From Myxococcales bacterium (GTDB taxonomy: Bacteria; Myxococcota_A; Polyangia; Fen-1088): 64,000 bases of DNA. Where the stretch lies: assembly GCA_022184915.1 (NCBI GenBank), contig JAGTJU010000003.1:248001-312000 (forward strand). The letters run 5' to 3'. The stretch's first letter is position 1; each line of letters starts with the position of its first letter. The notes beneath the pieces were generated by a model, which ran no database searches, was not told the origin of the DNA, and was given only the letters and a program-made list of their open reading frames with translations. A program made the position numbers and the translations under genes. Positions 9,448 to 22,349 of the stretch are shown in pieces.

Positions 9448-9682
9448 CCCGTGACTTATTCACCGGGATGCTGATGGGTTCAGACGTAGGCAGTGTTGCC
9501 CATACCAAATTGCCGACTGCGCGATATTCCACACGCACGCGGCTTCTCACACGCTCTACGTCTTCGGCAGGTACGAAGTACGATTCTCGGGTACCGTTGC
9601 TTCTTGATACGACCACCGCCATCTCATCGCTGAACATGCCTCGTTCGACACTTTCACACTTGAGCCACCCCGAGTTATTCAT
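9434..9682 (-). CDS. Small hypothetical protein (82 aa)
   Basis: Short ORF whose translation reads like a folded protein (GMFSDEMAVVVSRSNGTRESYFVPAEDVERV, shown here by its pattern of beta-strands), ending IPVNKSRVESR. No family was recognised and there is no convincing ribosome-binding site before the ATG. Its 3' end overlaps the dCTP-deaminase-like remnant. An antisense 75-aa ORF covers the same bases, but the minus-strand product is compositionally more protein-like. Confidence 0.45.
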   Translation of the reverse strand: MNNSGWLKCESVERGMFSDEMAVVVSRSNGTRESYFVPAEDVERVRSRVRVEYRAVGNLVWATLPTSEPISIPVNKSRVESR

Positions 9683-9796
9683 AACGCAAAACTAATTGCG
9701 CATCCGTTCAGCGTCAAGATCCAGCGCATCGTTGCAACTTTGCCGCTGAATCGTGCCCCAGCACCGAAGCCCCAGTTACCTCACGCCCCCTCAATT

Positions 9797-10417
9797 CTAA
9801 CTTTTGAGTTCGCCGTCATAGAGCACGTCCCAGGTGCTGCCCGCGCCCTGCGCCTCGAGGCGGACGCGACCTCCCTGCGCGGGCACCTGCACACGAACCC
9901 GGCGCCCGATGGCCTCCTCACCCAGGTGCTCGATGGCCACGCGGGTAAAGCCGTTCGTGTCTTCCGGTGATTCCACCAGGAGCGCCAGACCGGTCGCTCC
10001 CTTCGTGCGCGTGGCCTCGACAGAGGCCTTCGGGGTGACCTCCACGGCGTCACCCGTGGGAAGGCGCGTCCGGTACGCGGAAACCGCGATGCCGACGAGC
10101 AGGACCGGAAGGCCGAGCGCGGGGATGAAGCGGGCCGCCTGAAGCCACGGCCACGACCCAAACACCCCCGGGCGCCGCGGGCGTAGGCGCGGACCTGCCG
10201 CGAGGGCCGTTTCCAATCGGGCCGGAAAGCCCTGTCCGAGTCTCGCCCGGACCGCTGCAGCCTCGTTGCCAACGAGCCCACGACATCGTTCAAAGCCTCG
10301 AGGTGTTGTTGCGCAGATGCGGAGACGCCGCGAATGCCCTCGGCTGCCGCCCGCGAGATCGCGAAGTGCGAAAGGCAACCGGCAGGGACGGCCCGGGAAA
10401 CTTGGTATCCTCGCCAT
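9797..10417 (-). pseudogene. Degenerate anti-sigma-like membrane protein
   Basis: The ATG at 10417 has a good ribosome-binding site (AAGGAG, 9 nt upstream), but the expected protein is spread over two frames. The start frame reads MARIPSFPG; a second frame reads GCLSHFAISRAAAEGIRGVS and then QQHLEALNDVVGS; the first frame returns with EAAAVRARLGQGFPARLETA, a transmembrane helix (FIPALGLPVLLVGIAVSAY) and a C-terminal beta-rich domain. Position and plan fit an anti-sigma factor for the adjoining sigma remnant. If HLEALNDV is the old HxxxCxxC zinc site, both cysteines are lost. Both reading-frame changes and the neighbour's decay suggest a dead gene. Confidence 0.5.
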
Positions 10418-10496
10418 ACCTGGCTGCTCCTTGCTTGAGGTCAAGACCCGAAGACTCCCCATGGGGGGCCACGAGAGGCTCTGCGGCGTCGAAGTA

Positions 10497-10823
10497 CTAT
10501 TGGAGGGTTCGATTCACGCTACGTCGAGAGGTGCCCAACAGCTCACTGATCTCGGTGACGGTCATGCCGTCCACCCTTCTCAGCTTGTTCGCGTGAGTCC
10601 GCGTGTCCCTGATGTGGTTCAGCGCCAAATTTGTGACGGTCCGGTAAAGCCAGGGATAAGGGGCATGGGGAACACGACCTTCCTCGCAAACCCTGTGCAG
10701 GGCCATGAAGGCCTCGTGCATGAGGTCCTAGGCCAGGGCGGGATCACCCACCAGACGCGCAGCGCGGCGCGCCACCGCAACGGAGCGGAGCCGATACAGG
10801 TGTCTGAATTCTTCATCGGACAT
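10497..10823 (-). pseudogene. Broken sigma-70 family factor
   Basis: Region 2 of a sigma-70-like factor is recognisable: FRHLYRLRSVAVARRAARLV, then after an in-frame TAG (CTGGCC TAG GACCTC, near 10728) DLMHEAFMALHRV and PYPWLYRTVTNLALNHIRD. The sequence then jumps from KLRR straight to VDGMTVTEISELLGTSRRSV, the region 4 helix-turn-helix, so about 50 residues that normally link regions 2 and 4 are absent. It ends at a second TAG after NRTLQ. A nonsense codon plus an internal deletion make inactivation much likelier than sequencing error. It lies directly upstream of the degenerate anti-sigma-like gene. Confidence 0.6.
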
Positions 10824-11107
10824 GGGGGCCAAGGGGAACTCGTCACTCGGGGCGCTGTGCTCTAGCCCCTTTCTAAAGAGACACCGCTCGGCCGCAAAAC
10901 GGGCGCATGCGTTCGTCAGCCTGCCACACCGCTGGCAAGGCGCGTCGGGCTCCGCACGCCGAGACGTACTGGTCATTTTGCACGCGCGAGTCCACGCATT
11001 TGCAGGCGGCGGGCGACGCGGCCGCACCTTGCCCGCCTGGGTGACCTTTTTGCCGCTTCCCGGTCGGAAGGCGCGCAGGCAAGCTCAGTCACGGTCGAGG
11101 TTTATCC

Positions 11108-12118
11108 GTGAACGTCCAACTGCTCATCGACGCAATCGTGCGCCAAACCACCGTGCTCATCGCCCAGCTCGCCACCCGTGGCGGCGTGCGGGCGCCGCTG
11201 GCACATCTTGCCAATCAGGTCTTTCTCGAGCTCGCCCGGGAGCTCGAGGCCCAGGGGGTCAGCCGCAAGGTGAGTGCCGACATGTTTGGCCTGGCCTTGC
11301 GGAGTTACCAGCGCAAGCTGCGGCGCCTCGAGGAAAGCTGCACGTTCCGGGGCCGGAGCCTCTGGGAAGCGGTTTACGCCAGCGTGCCGGCCGAGCGTGC
11401 GGTCAGCCAGGCGGAGCTGCTCGACAAGTTTCGCGCCGACGACGCCACCTTGGTCCGTGGTGTGCTGAACGATCTCGCGGAAAGTGGGCTCGTCTTCAAG
11501 ACCGGTCAGGGCCCCGTGACGCGCTACCGCCTGGCCGAGGCAGAGACCACGGCCACCCCCGAAGCGGCGCCCGAGACCGGCCTCGACGAGCTGGTGTGGG
11601 CGCTGGTGTTCCGCGAGGGACCCATCTCCCAAAGCGCCCTTGCCGAGGCGTTCCCGGGCGTTGGCAAGCGCCTCGAGCCCGTTTTGACCCGCCTGGAGTC
11701 AGCCGGCCGTGTGACCCGTCTCGTGGCCGAGCACGAGGCAAGCCCGCACTTCGCAGCGGCCAGCTTCGTGGTACCGGCGGGAGCGCCTCAAGGCTGGGAG
11801 GCCTCCGTGTACGATCACTTTCACTCGGTGGTGAAGACGATCTGCACCAAGCTCGAACAAGGTGCCGTCAGCCATCTGCGCGATCGCGTGGGCGGCAGCA
11901 CGTACACCTTCGAGGTGTGGCCAGGGCATCCCTACGAAGCCGAGGTGATGGCCACTTTGGAAGAGTTCCGGGCGCGCAACTCGGCCCTGAGGACCAAGGT
12001 GCGCGCGCACAACGAGGGGCAGGCGCTGCCCGCAACTTATCAACGCGTCGTGATTTACGCAGGTCAGTGTGTGACCGAAACGTCTGAGGAGAAAGAACAT
12101 GAAGAAGACGAGCAATGA
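11108..12118 (+). CDS. Conserved winged-helix-like protein
   Basis: 336-aa protein starting at GTG 11108. The sequence shows an N-terminal helical part (MNVQLLIDAIVRQTTVLIAQ), a segment resembling winged-helix units (AVSQAELLDKFRADDATLVRGVLNDLAESGLV) and a second one (PISQSALAEAFPGVGKRLEPVLTRLESAGRV), then an alpha/beta C-terminus. I believe close relatives occur widely in myxobacteria, sometimes under carnitine-CoA-transferase names that the sequence does not support. A DNA-binding or regulatory role is inference. Its 3' end overlaps the start of the VWA-like lipoprotein gene by 20 bp, implying coupled expression. Confidence 0.75.
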   Translation: MNVQLLIDAIVRQTTVLIAQLATRGGVRAPLAHLANQVFLELARELEAQGVSRKVSADMFGLALRSYQRKLRRLEESCTFRGRSLWEAVYASVPAERAVSQAELLDKFRADDATLVRGVLNDLAESGLVFKTGQGPVTRYRLAEAETTATPEAAPETGLDELVWALVFREGPISQSALAEAFPGVGKRLEPVLTRLESAGRVTRLVAEHEASPHFAAASFVVPAGAPQGWEASVYDHFHSVVKTICTKLEQGAVSHLRDRVGGSTYTFEVWPGHPYEAEVMATLEEFRARNSALRTKVRAHNEGQALPATYQRVVIYAGQCVTETSEEKEHEEDEQ

Positions 12119-13514
12119 CCGTTGGGCTTGGGCCCTGGCCGCCGGCCTGGCCCTTCTGGGCACCTTCACCGGGTGTCAAAGAAACGAAGCTGACATCGAC
12201 GGCGAATCCCATTTCCTCGAGGTGTGCACGTCTTCCTGCCCGGGAGGTCTTTCGTGCCTCTGTGGCGTATGCACCTTGCCCTGCGATGGCGCCAACACCT
12301 GCCAGTCGCTCTCCGCATCTGCATCGTGCGCGGCACCCACCAGCGTAAGCTGCGGCGGCGAAGCACCGGTGGTCGCCTCGAGCTGTCAGGTGGGCTGCAC
12401 GAGCGACGCCGCATGCGCCGGTCTTGGCACCGGCTTCATGTGCGAAAGCGGCCGCTGCTTGCGTCGTTCAACGAGCGTCTCGACGGACGCCGGTACACCC
12501 TCCTCGATCCCCGACGCGGGGCCGCTCGTCAGCGTTGACGGGTCAGCCCCCCTTCCGGGGACTCCCGCCATCGCGAACCCGATCGATATCCTCGTGATGG
12601 TCGACAACTCGGCCACGATGGCGGAAAGGCAACAAGCTTTACGAGCCGCGATGCCCGGCTTCGTGACCGCGCTCCAAACCCGCTTTGGGCCGGGGCTGGA
12701 TCTGCACCTGGGGGTCATCAGCTCGGACGTGGGGGCCGGATTTACGATCATTTCGGGCAGTCCGGCCTGCAACCGACCGGGCGGGGATCGGGGCGAGTTC
12801 CAGGTGAGGACGGGGTGTGGTCTGGACCCGACGACGTCTCGGTTCCTCGTCCATGGGCAGCAAGGCTCTCTGCGCAACTATACCGGTGAGCTCGCAACTG
12901 TGTTGGGGTGCCTCGTCGAGCTCGGCACGCAAGGCTGCGGTTTCGAGCACCAGCTCCAGTCGGTTCGTGTGGCCCTTGCCGGGACGACGCTGACGAACGC
13001 CGGGTTCCTTCGCGCCAATGCAACCCTGCTCATCCTGATGCTCACCGACGAGGATGACTGCTCGGGGCCCGCTGATTCCCCGCTCTTCGCCTCGACGAGC
13101 TACGAGGGGCAAGCACCGTCATTGCGCTGCTCGATCGAAGGCCACCTGTGCAACGGGATGAAGCCCTCGGCTGCATCCTTCTCGACGCCGCTCGCCAACT
13201 GCAGCGCGAACCCCAACCCCACCGGCCTCCTGAAGGTCAGCGAGGTCGCGGAATCCATTCGCGCCCTCAAGTCCCCAGGGCAGGTGCGGGTGGCCGTGAT
13301 CTCCGGGATGGGGGCCGAGGGGACGTCTTCCTACGCTTTCGCGACGAATACGCTCAACCTGCTCGAGGCTTCGCCCGTGTGCACGACCAGGAGCGGGAGC
13401 GCTGCCCCTGCCCTGCGGCTCTCCGCCTTCGCCTCGGCCTTCCAGGGTCAAGTCCACAGCATCTGCAACTCCGACCTGTCCGGGGTGATGACGCAGATCG
13501 TCTCCGGTCTCTAG
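12099..13514 (+). CDS. VWA-like cysteine-rich lipoprotein
   Basis: 471-aa predicted lipoprotein: signal peptide with lipobox (LLGTFTGC, Cys26), a Cys-rich N-terminal region (CTSSCPGGLSCLCGVCTLPC), a Pro/Ser/Asp linker, and a von Willebrand factor A-like domain beginning PIDILVMVDNSATM. The MIDAS motif DxSxS is altered to DNSAT. The segment LLILMLTDEDDCSG is typical of myxobacterial VWA proteins. RBS GAGGAGAAAGAAC precedes the ATG. An intrinsic terminator follows at 13538. Likely a surface or secreted binding protein; the ligand is unknown. Confidence 0.82.
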   Translation: MKKTSNDRWAWALAAGLALLGTFTGCQRNEADIDGESHFLEVCTSSCPGGLSCLCGVCTLPCDGANTCQSLSASASCAAPTSVSCGGEAPVVASSCQVGCTSDAACAGLGTGFMCESGRCLRRSTSVSTDAGTPSSIPDAGPLVSVDGSAPLPGTPAIANPIDILVMVDNSATMAERQQALRAAMPGFVTALQTRFGPGLDLHLGVISSDVGAGFTIISGSPACNRPGGDRGEFQVRTGCGLDPTTSRFLVHGQQGSLRNYTGELATVLGCLVELGTQGCGFEHQLQSVRVALAGTTLTNAGFLRANATLLILMLTDEDDCSGPADSPLFASTSYEGQAPSLRCSIEGHLCNGMKPSAASFSTPLANCSANPNPTGLLKVSEVAESIRALKSPGQVRVAVISGMGAEGTSSYAFATNTLNLLEASPVCTTRSGSAAPALRLSAFASAFQGQVHSICNSDLSGVMTQIVSGL

Positions 13515-13537
13515 TCTCCGCACCTTGCACGGCTCTC

Positions 13538-13573
13538 GGGGCGCCTTCTTCAGGGAGGGCGCCCCTTTGTTTT
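13538..13573 (+). terminator. Intrinsic terminator after VWA-like lipoprotein gene
   Basis: Perfect 8-bp stem GGGGCGCC / GGCGCCCC with a 12-nt loop, followed by TTTGTTTT. It begins 24 bp after the stop codon at 13514. Confidence 0.8.
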
Positions 13574-13665
13574 CCGGCGAGTCGCTCGGCCTGCGCGTAA
13601 AATGAGGAACGTGTGTCCGAGCAACCGGGCGCTACGGGTTTTCTCGGCAAAGGAGCCCGAAAATC

Positions 13666-14871
13666 ATGCCCGACGAAGCCTCGCGAACATCCCCCCTCAC
13701 CGGCCCTCTGCACCCCGCACCGTGGGTCGTGATGGCCCTTGTCGCCCTGATCCTGCCTGGATGCGGCGACGCAACCACGGATGCGACGTACAAGGGCGAA
13801 CCCCTGTTCCGGATCAACGGGGAATTGGCCGGCACGTTGCCGATGAGCCCCCTTGCTCATCCCCGGGTGGGCGTCGCCTGGATGACGGTGGCCTCCGGCC
13901 AGCCCGCCGCCGGGCAAAGCGCCGAAATCACCTTGGGTGCGTTCCCCTCGAAGTTCACATTGGACTTTGTCGACGAACCGCCCGCTGCGGCTTTCGGATC
14001 CTTTTTGGGTCTCGCCAATGCGCCGGGGGTGGCCATTGGGTTCCTCCTTGCGTTCGATGACGTCGACAACGACCGCCGCTTCATCCCAGGGCCGACACCC
14101 GATCTCCTGCTCGCCGCACCCGATCGCGCCTTCGGTCTTGTCCCCAATGCCCTCGTCTACTACGTGAAGGAAGGAGAGGCGGTGATTGCCGCTTCCGCGC
14201 CGGGTGAACTTACCCCCGAGGAGATCACCGCACTTCGGAGCCCTGAGCGCGCGTTGCTCGCGGGCAAGTACCGCATCATCGCGAGCTGCGACGAATCTGA
14301 CCTATCTGCTTCCGTGCTCCAGCTCTCCATGTTCGAGCCCGCCTCGCGCGCCCCCAACAACCTCATGGCTCAACTCTTCTGCGAAGTTCCCGCTGAGTCG
14401 ATGACCGAAGACGAGCACGTTTTCGCAGACGATTGCTTTTCAGGTCACGTCGAGGGCGAAGACTTGGTCCGCCTCGTGGGGACGCTGGCGGGCGAGGTCG
14501 TGGCCCTTCAGCGTTCGGCGCCTGATTACGGGTCCTTCGGGCTTGCCTCGCTGAGCGCGACCGATGGCGACGCGGGAACCTACAGAATCATCTACAAGGG
14601 ACCTGAAGACGCGGTGTCCTTCGGCGAAGGAGACGTCTCTACAGGCCAAGCCACCCTGTGGGTAAACGACCAAACGACCGAAACCATCTTGGGGAGCGCC
14701 GCGTCTCCCTTGTGTGCCGACGCGCGCATGTTCCGAAAGGATTACGTGGATGCCGCAGACGAAGACATTGCGGAGGTGGCGGGCCTGACCCTCACCAACC
14801 TACGCACGGGCCCCAGCTGCGAGCTGCCCTTGGCTGGAAACCTCAAGTTCTGCTTGGTCCTGGACCGCTGA
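13666..14871 (+). CDS. Hypothetical lipoprotein
   Basis: 401-aa predicted lipoprotein with a long N-region, hydrophobic core (WVVMALVALILPGC) and lipobox Cys. The AAAGGAG ribosome-binding site lies 9 nt before the ATG. The mature part has scattered cysteines and an acidic stretch (FDDVDNDRRFIPGPTPD) that could be a loop of a beta-sandwich domain. No family was recognised. It is transcriptionally separate from the preceding gene because of the terminator at 13538. Coding call is firm, function unknown. Confidence 0.75.
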   Translation: MPDEASRTSPLTGPLHPAPWVVMALVALILPGCGDATTDATYKGEPLFRINGELAGTLPMSPLAHPRVGVAWMTVASGQPAAGQSAEITLGAFPSKFTLDFVDEPPAAAFGSFLGLANAPGVAIGFLLAFDDVDNDRRFIPGPTPDLLLAAPDRAFGLVPNALVYYVKEGEAVIAASAPGELTPEEITALRSPERALLAGKYRIIASCDESDLSASVLQLSMFEPASRAPNNLMAQLFCEVPAESMTEDEHVFADDCFSGHVEGEDLVRLVGTLAGEVVALQRSAPDYGSFGLASLSATDGDAGTYRIIYKGPEDAVSFGEGDVSTGQATLWVNDQTTETILGSAASPLCADARMFRKDYVDAADEDIAEVAGLTLTNLRTGPSCELPLAGNLKFCLVLDR

Positions 14872-15006
14872 TCGTTGCCCGCTGACCGTGCGCCGGTGCG
14901 CCGGAAGGAGGCGCCTCACCCCCCCCGGTGGCGATCGGTGTTGGCGCCGGACGCCATACGAGCTAGTTTTCGGGGCTGACCCCCTCGGGGGCCGCGAGGA
15001 CCAGGT

Positions 15007-18000
15007 GTGACACTAGCAAAGCCGGGCGAGTCTTCTGCCGAATCGGAATCGGCCTGCGACTCCGAGACGAATCACGCGACGGAGACGCAGGTGGGCAGGA
15101 TCGCGGGGGTACAGCCCTCCCTCGCCGTGGGGGCGCTCTTCGCGGAGCGGTTCCGGCTGCAGGGCCTTCTCGGGCGCGGAGGCTCTGGCCACGTCTTCGA
15201 GGCCTTGGACACCCTCACGGGCGCGTCCGTGGCGCTCAAGGTGTTCGGGGGATCCGGGACGGGGGATCGCTTCATTCGTGAGGGTGCCGTTTTGGCGGGC
15301 CTCCGGCACCCCGCAATCGTGGGCTACGTGGATCACGGGGTCACACCTGCGGGAGAGCGGTACGTGGCCACGGAGCTTGCGCGAGGACGAACGCTCAAGC
15401 AGGTGCTGCGGCAAAGCCCCTTGCAGGAAAAGCCAACGGTCCAGGTTGGGTTGCGCATACTGCAGGCGCTGGCGGCCGCGCACCGGGCGGGCATCGTTCA
15501 TCGCGACATCAAGCCCGAAAACCTGATCGTAGTGGACGACGACTTTTCGCGCCTGACGGTGCTGGACTTCGGCATCGCCCGGCGGGTGAGCGAGCTGGGC
15601 GCCACGCGAACCGGTCACTGGGTGGGCACACCCATGTACATGGCCCCCGAACAGGCACGCGGGCAGCGAGACGTCGATGGGCGCGCGGATCTGTTTTCCG
15701 TGGGGTGCGTGATGCTCGAGTGCCTCACCGGCAAACCCCACTTCGTGGGCGACAACGCGCTGGCCACGCTCGCGAAGATCTGCGTGGAAGACGAGGTGCC
15801 GGTGGGGGCGCTGTGCCGGGGGATCCACCCCGAGCTCGAGGCGATCATGCAAGGGCTGTTGGCGAAGCGGCGCGAGCTGCGCCTGGCAGATGCCGCAGCG
15901 GTGGCGCTGCGCCTGGCCTCGCTCTTGCCGCAGCTCGAAAGCGGGGCCCCGCCCCCTCCGCGGGCGCGGATCAAGACGATCGGTGATGCCGAACGGCGGG
16001 TGCGGGCCTTGGTCCTGGTGGCACCGGGCACAGAGGAAAACGAACCCGAGGCGCTGGGCGCAGCGGCACGGCTGGCGCCCTACACGCGAGGCGTTCATCC
16101 GCTGCTCAACGGGGCCTTGCTGCTCACGGTGCCCGGGGACTCACCTCTGGATCAGGCGGTACAGGCGGCACGCTGCGCGCTGGTGGTGCGCGAGGCGATG
16201 CCCGCCAGGGCGATCTGCATAGGGCTTGGCCAGTGCGAGTTGGTCACGGGGGCAACAGGCAAAGAGCGCGACCTCGCCGACGTGACCACGGACCTGCTGG
16301 CTGAGACGGGTGGCGGCGAGATCCGTGTGGATGCAGCCACGGCGGCTTTGCTGGCAACGCGGTTCGAGCTTGCAGAGGAGGGGAAGGGGGATGCCACGCG
16401 CTACCGCCTGCTGCGCGAGAGACGGTCGCTCGAGCCTCCGCGCACGGTGCTGGGCAAAGTGTTGCCCTGCGTGGGCCGCGAACGTGAGCTGGCGAACCTC
16501 GAGGCCATCTTCGGCGAGTGCGTGTCCGAATCGGCCGCGCGCGCCGCGCTGGTGGTGGCCGGAGCGGGCGCCGGAAAATCGCGCCTGCGTTTCGAGCTGC
16601 TCGAACGGCTGGGAGCGCGCCATCAAACCCTGACGTCGTTGATCGCCCGCGCAGATCCGCTGCGCATGAACGCCCCCCTGGGTCTTTTGGGGGAGATGCT
16701 GCGAACACAAGCCGGCGTGGAAGGAACCGCAGGGCCCGAGGCACAGCGCCGCAGGTTGGAAGAGCGGCTCGGGCGGCATCTCGAGGGAGACGCCGGGGGG
16801 GAGCGATCGCGAACGCTTGCGTTTTTGGGTGAGCTGGCCGGGGTGCGTTTCCCCGAGGAGGAGATCCCAGCGCTGGCGCTTGCCCGGCGCGATGGCCACG
16901 TGATGGCCGATCAGACGCGCGCGGCGTGGCTTTCGTACGTGCGTGGTGAGGCCAAGGCGGCACCGATGGTGATCGTGCTGGAGGACGTGCATTGGGGCGA
17001 CGGGGCGAGCGTGAGAGCGCTCGACGAGACGATGCGCCAGGCAGCGGATCTGCCGGTGTTCGTGGTGGGCTTCGCGCGTCCGGAGCTCGAGCACCGATTC
17101 CCCGGGCTCTGGGCCGCGCGTAACGTCGAACGTATGAGCCTGCGGCCCTTGCCCGTGAAGGTGTGTGAGGCCCTGGTGCGGGAAGTGTTTCCCGGCCTTG
17201 GGGCCAACGACGTGGGCCGGGTGGCCGCACGGGCCGACGGCAATCCGTTTTTTCTCGAGGAGCTGATGCGCGCCGTGGCGCTGACCCGTACCGAGGAAGG
17301 CACGTTGACGGAGGCGGAAACACCCCCGACGGTGCTGGGCATGGTGCAGGCACGGCTCGACGAATTGGGTGAGGAGGCCAAACGCGTGTTACGCGCGGCC
17401 AGTGTGTTCGGTGAGCACTTTGCCCAAGCAGGGGTTGCCGCTTTGTTGGAGTCAGACCACGAGGACGTCACGCGGTGGCTCGACATGCTGGCGGACAAAG
17501 AGGTGGTGTATCGACGAGACCTTGGCGCCACCGGGCCCGCGTACAGCTTCCGTCACGCCCTGCTGCGAGACGCGGCTTACGAGGCGCTCACCGAGACGGA
17601 TCGCACGGCGGCACATCGGGAAGCGGGGCTTTGGCTCCAAGGCCAGGAGCGGCCCAACGCGGCGCTGCTGGTGGAACACTTCGAGCGCGGCGGAGCGCGG
17701 GAGCTCGCGGCGCGCTGGTGCGCAGAAGCGGCAGAGGCGGCCATCCGCGCGAGCGACCTTCCTGCCACGATCGCCTACGCCGAACGCGGCAAGGCACTCG
17801 GAGCGGAGGCCGACGTGCTCATGCGGCTGGAGCTCGCCGAAGGGGACGCCCGCTGCTGGCGCGGCGAGTACGCCCACGCCGAGCAGCTCCTGCGGCACGT
17901 GGCCGAGACTTCACAGGGCAAGCGACGTTACGAGGCCCTCGCCGTGCTGGTGTACGCAATGGGAAATCAGGGAAGAGTCGCTGAACTCGCTGAGCTCATT

Positions 18001-18999
18001 CAGCCAGAGGCGGAGCCGGTAGACGATGCGGCCTACGTTGCCTGGGCGAAGGCGCAGCTCTGCTTGGACCGTTTCGTATCGCAGCGCCCCCCCATCCGTA
18101 TCCGTTCTTTGGCAGACGGATCGAAGGTGCTGCTCGAGGCGCACTTGGCCATGGGGGAAGCCTGGCACCAGCACGCGCAAGGGCGGTTGAGCCACGCATT
18201 GAGCGCTTACCGTTTCTCTCGCACGCTCTTCGAGCAAGCAGGAGACCTGAGAGAGCAGGCTTCTTCCGTTTCCAACGAGGGTGCGCTTCTAGTTGATTTG
18301 GGTCTCTACACGAAGGCCTCGGAGGCGCTGCGAGACGCCGCACAACTAGGCGAGACCCTGGGGACAACCTCTTTCGTAGCGATGGTAGCCCTGTGCGATG
18401 CCCAGCGCCTTTTGGGATCCGGGCGTCATCGAGACGCGGCGGCGGCCGCAGCAGGAGGCATCGACGTCAGCAAAAAGGAGGCATCGATGGTTCTGCACCC
18501 GCTTCGGGCTTATTGGGTGCTGGCGGAACTCGCGTTGGGCTCTGATGAGCCGCTGGCCTCTCTTGAAGCGATCGCTCGCGAGGCGCTCGCGGGAATGACG
18601 ACTTCCTGCAGGGAGGCCCTCCCCACGGGCTACGCCGCCCTGGCGAGGGTGCTGCGCAGACGAGGGGCTCTTGCCGAAGCCCTGGAGATCTCACGTCAAG
18701 GCTTCGCGGCAGCGCACAACGCGGACATCACGGACGGTGAGTTTTTGGCGCGGACCACCCACGTCGATTGCCTGGTAGACGCCGGCCTGCATGAGGAAGC
18801 CCGGGCGGTGGCCGAAGCGAACGCCCGCCGGTTGGTCGCACGCGTGAACCTGCTGACTGAGCCCGCGCACCGGGTTTCGTTTCTGCACAACGTGCCCGAG
18901 AACGCCGAAGCCTTGCGCCAGGCCCAAAACCTGGGCATCGACCTTTCGTCCGCCGATTTCGCCCCCCTCTTCGCCCTGCCCGAGCACATACCCGACTGA
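15007..18999 (+). CDS. Ser/Thr protein kinase-ATPase-TPR protein (kinase 1)
   Basis: Multidomain signalling protein of 1330 aa from GTG 15007. The Hanks-type kinase covers about residues 49-310: glycine loop GRGGSGHV, Lys78, catalytic HRDIKPEN (Asp167), DFG (Asp187), activation segment GTPMYMAPEQ. A middle region (about 325-480, starting RVRALVLVAPG) resembles a degenerate class III cyclase-type domain. An AAA/STAND-type ATPase follows, with Walker A GAGAGKSR (Lys524) and a Walker B-like IVLEDVHWGD, then helical TPR-like repeats. This plan is typical of myxobacterial kinase/ATPase proteins. A full-length paralogue with the same order lies at 50592-54670. Substrates are unknown. Confidence 0.92.
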   Translation: MTLAKPGESSAESESACDSETNHATETQVGRIAGVQPSLAVGALFAERFRLQGLLGRGGSGHVFEALDTLTGASVALKVFGGSGTGDRFIREGAVLAGLRHPAIVGYVDHGVTPAGERYVATELARGRTLKQVLRQSPLQEKPTVQVGLRILQALAAAHRAGIVHRDIKPENLIVVDDDFSRLTVLDFGIARRVSELGATRTGHWVGTPMYMAPEQARGQRDVDGRADLFSVGCVMLECLTGKPHFVGDNALATLAKICVEDEVPVGALCRGIHPELEAIMQGLLAKRRELRLADAAAVALRLASLLPQLESGAPPPPRARIKTIGDAERRVRALVLVAPGTEENEPEALGAAARLAPYTRGVHPLLNGALLLTVPGDSPLDQAVQAARCALVVREAMPARAICIGLGQCELVTGATGKERDLADVTTDLLAETGGGEIRVDAATAALLATRFELAEEGKGDATRYRLLRERRSLEPPRTVLGKVLPCVGRERELANLEAIFGECVSESAARAALVVAGAGAGKSRLRFELLERLGARHQTLTSLIARADPLRMNAPLGLLGEMLRTQAGVEGTAGPEAQRRRLEERLGRHLEGDAGGERSRTLAFLGELAGVRFPEEEIPALALARRDGHVMADQTRAAWLSYVRGEAKAAPMVIVLEDVHWGDGASVRALDETMRQAADLPVFVVGFARPELEHRFPGLWAARNVERMSLRPLPVKVCEALVREVFPGLGANDVGRVAARADGNPFFLEELMRAVALTRTEEGTLTEAETPPTVLGMVQARLDELGEEAKRVLRAASVFGEHFAQAGVAALLESDHEDVTRWLDMLADKEVVYRRDLGATGPAYSFRHALLRDAAYEALTETDRTAAHREAGLWLQGQERPNAALLVEHFERGGARELAARWCAEAAEAAIRASDLPATIAYAERGKALGAEADVLMRLELAEGDARCWRGEYAHAEQLLRHVAETSQGKRRYEALAVLVYAMGNQGRVAELAELIQPEAEPVDDAAYVAWAKAQLCLDRFVSQRPPIRIRSLADGSKVLLEAHLAMGEAWHQHAQGRLSHALSAYRFSRTLFEQAGDLREQASSVSNEGALLVDLGLYTKASEALRDAAQLGETLGTTSFVAMVALCDAQRLLGSGRHRDAAAAAAGGIDVSKKEASMVLHPLRAYWVLAELALGSDEPLASLEAIAREALAGMTTSCREALPTGYAALARVLRRRGALAEALEISRQGFAAAHNADITDGEFLARTTHVDCLVDAGLHEEARAVAEANARRLVARVNLLTEPAHRVSFLHNVPENAEALRQAQNLGIDLSSADFAPLFALPEHIPD

Positions 19000-22309
<3,310 letters not shown>

Positions 22310-22349
22310 ACTCGCAGGCGGGTTCTCGAGCCTCCGTCCCGGCCAGGCA

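Noticed and set aside
10822-12087. 421-aa plus-strand ORF
   Set aside because: It runs out of frame through the sigma remnant and the winged-helix gene and is Arg/Pro/Ala-rich without any family pattern.
16141-17353. 317-aa and 369-aa minus-strand ORFs
   Set aside because: Antisense shadows of the ATPase part of kinase 1.
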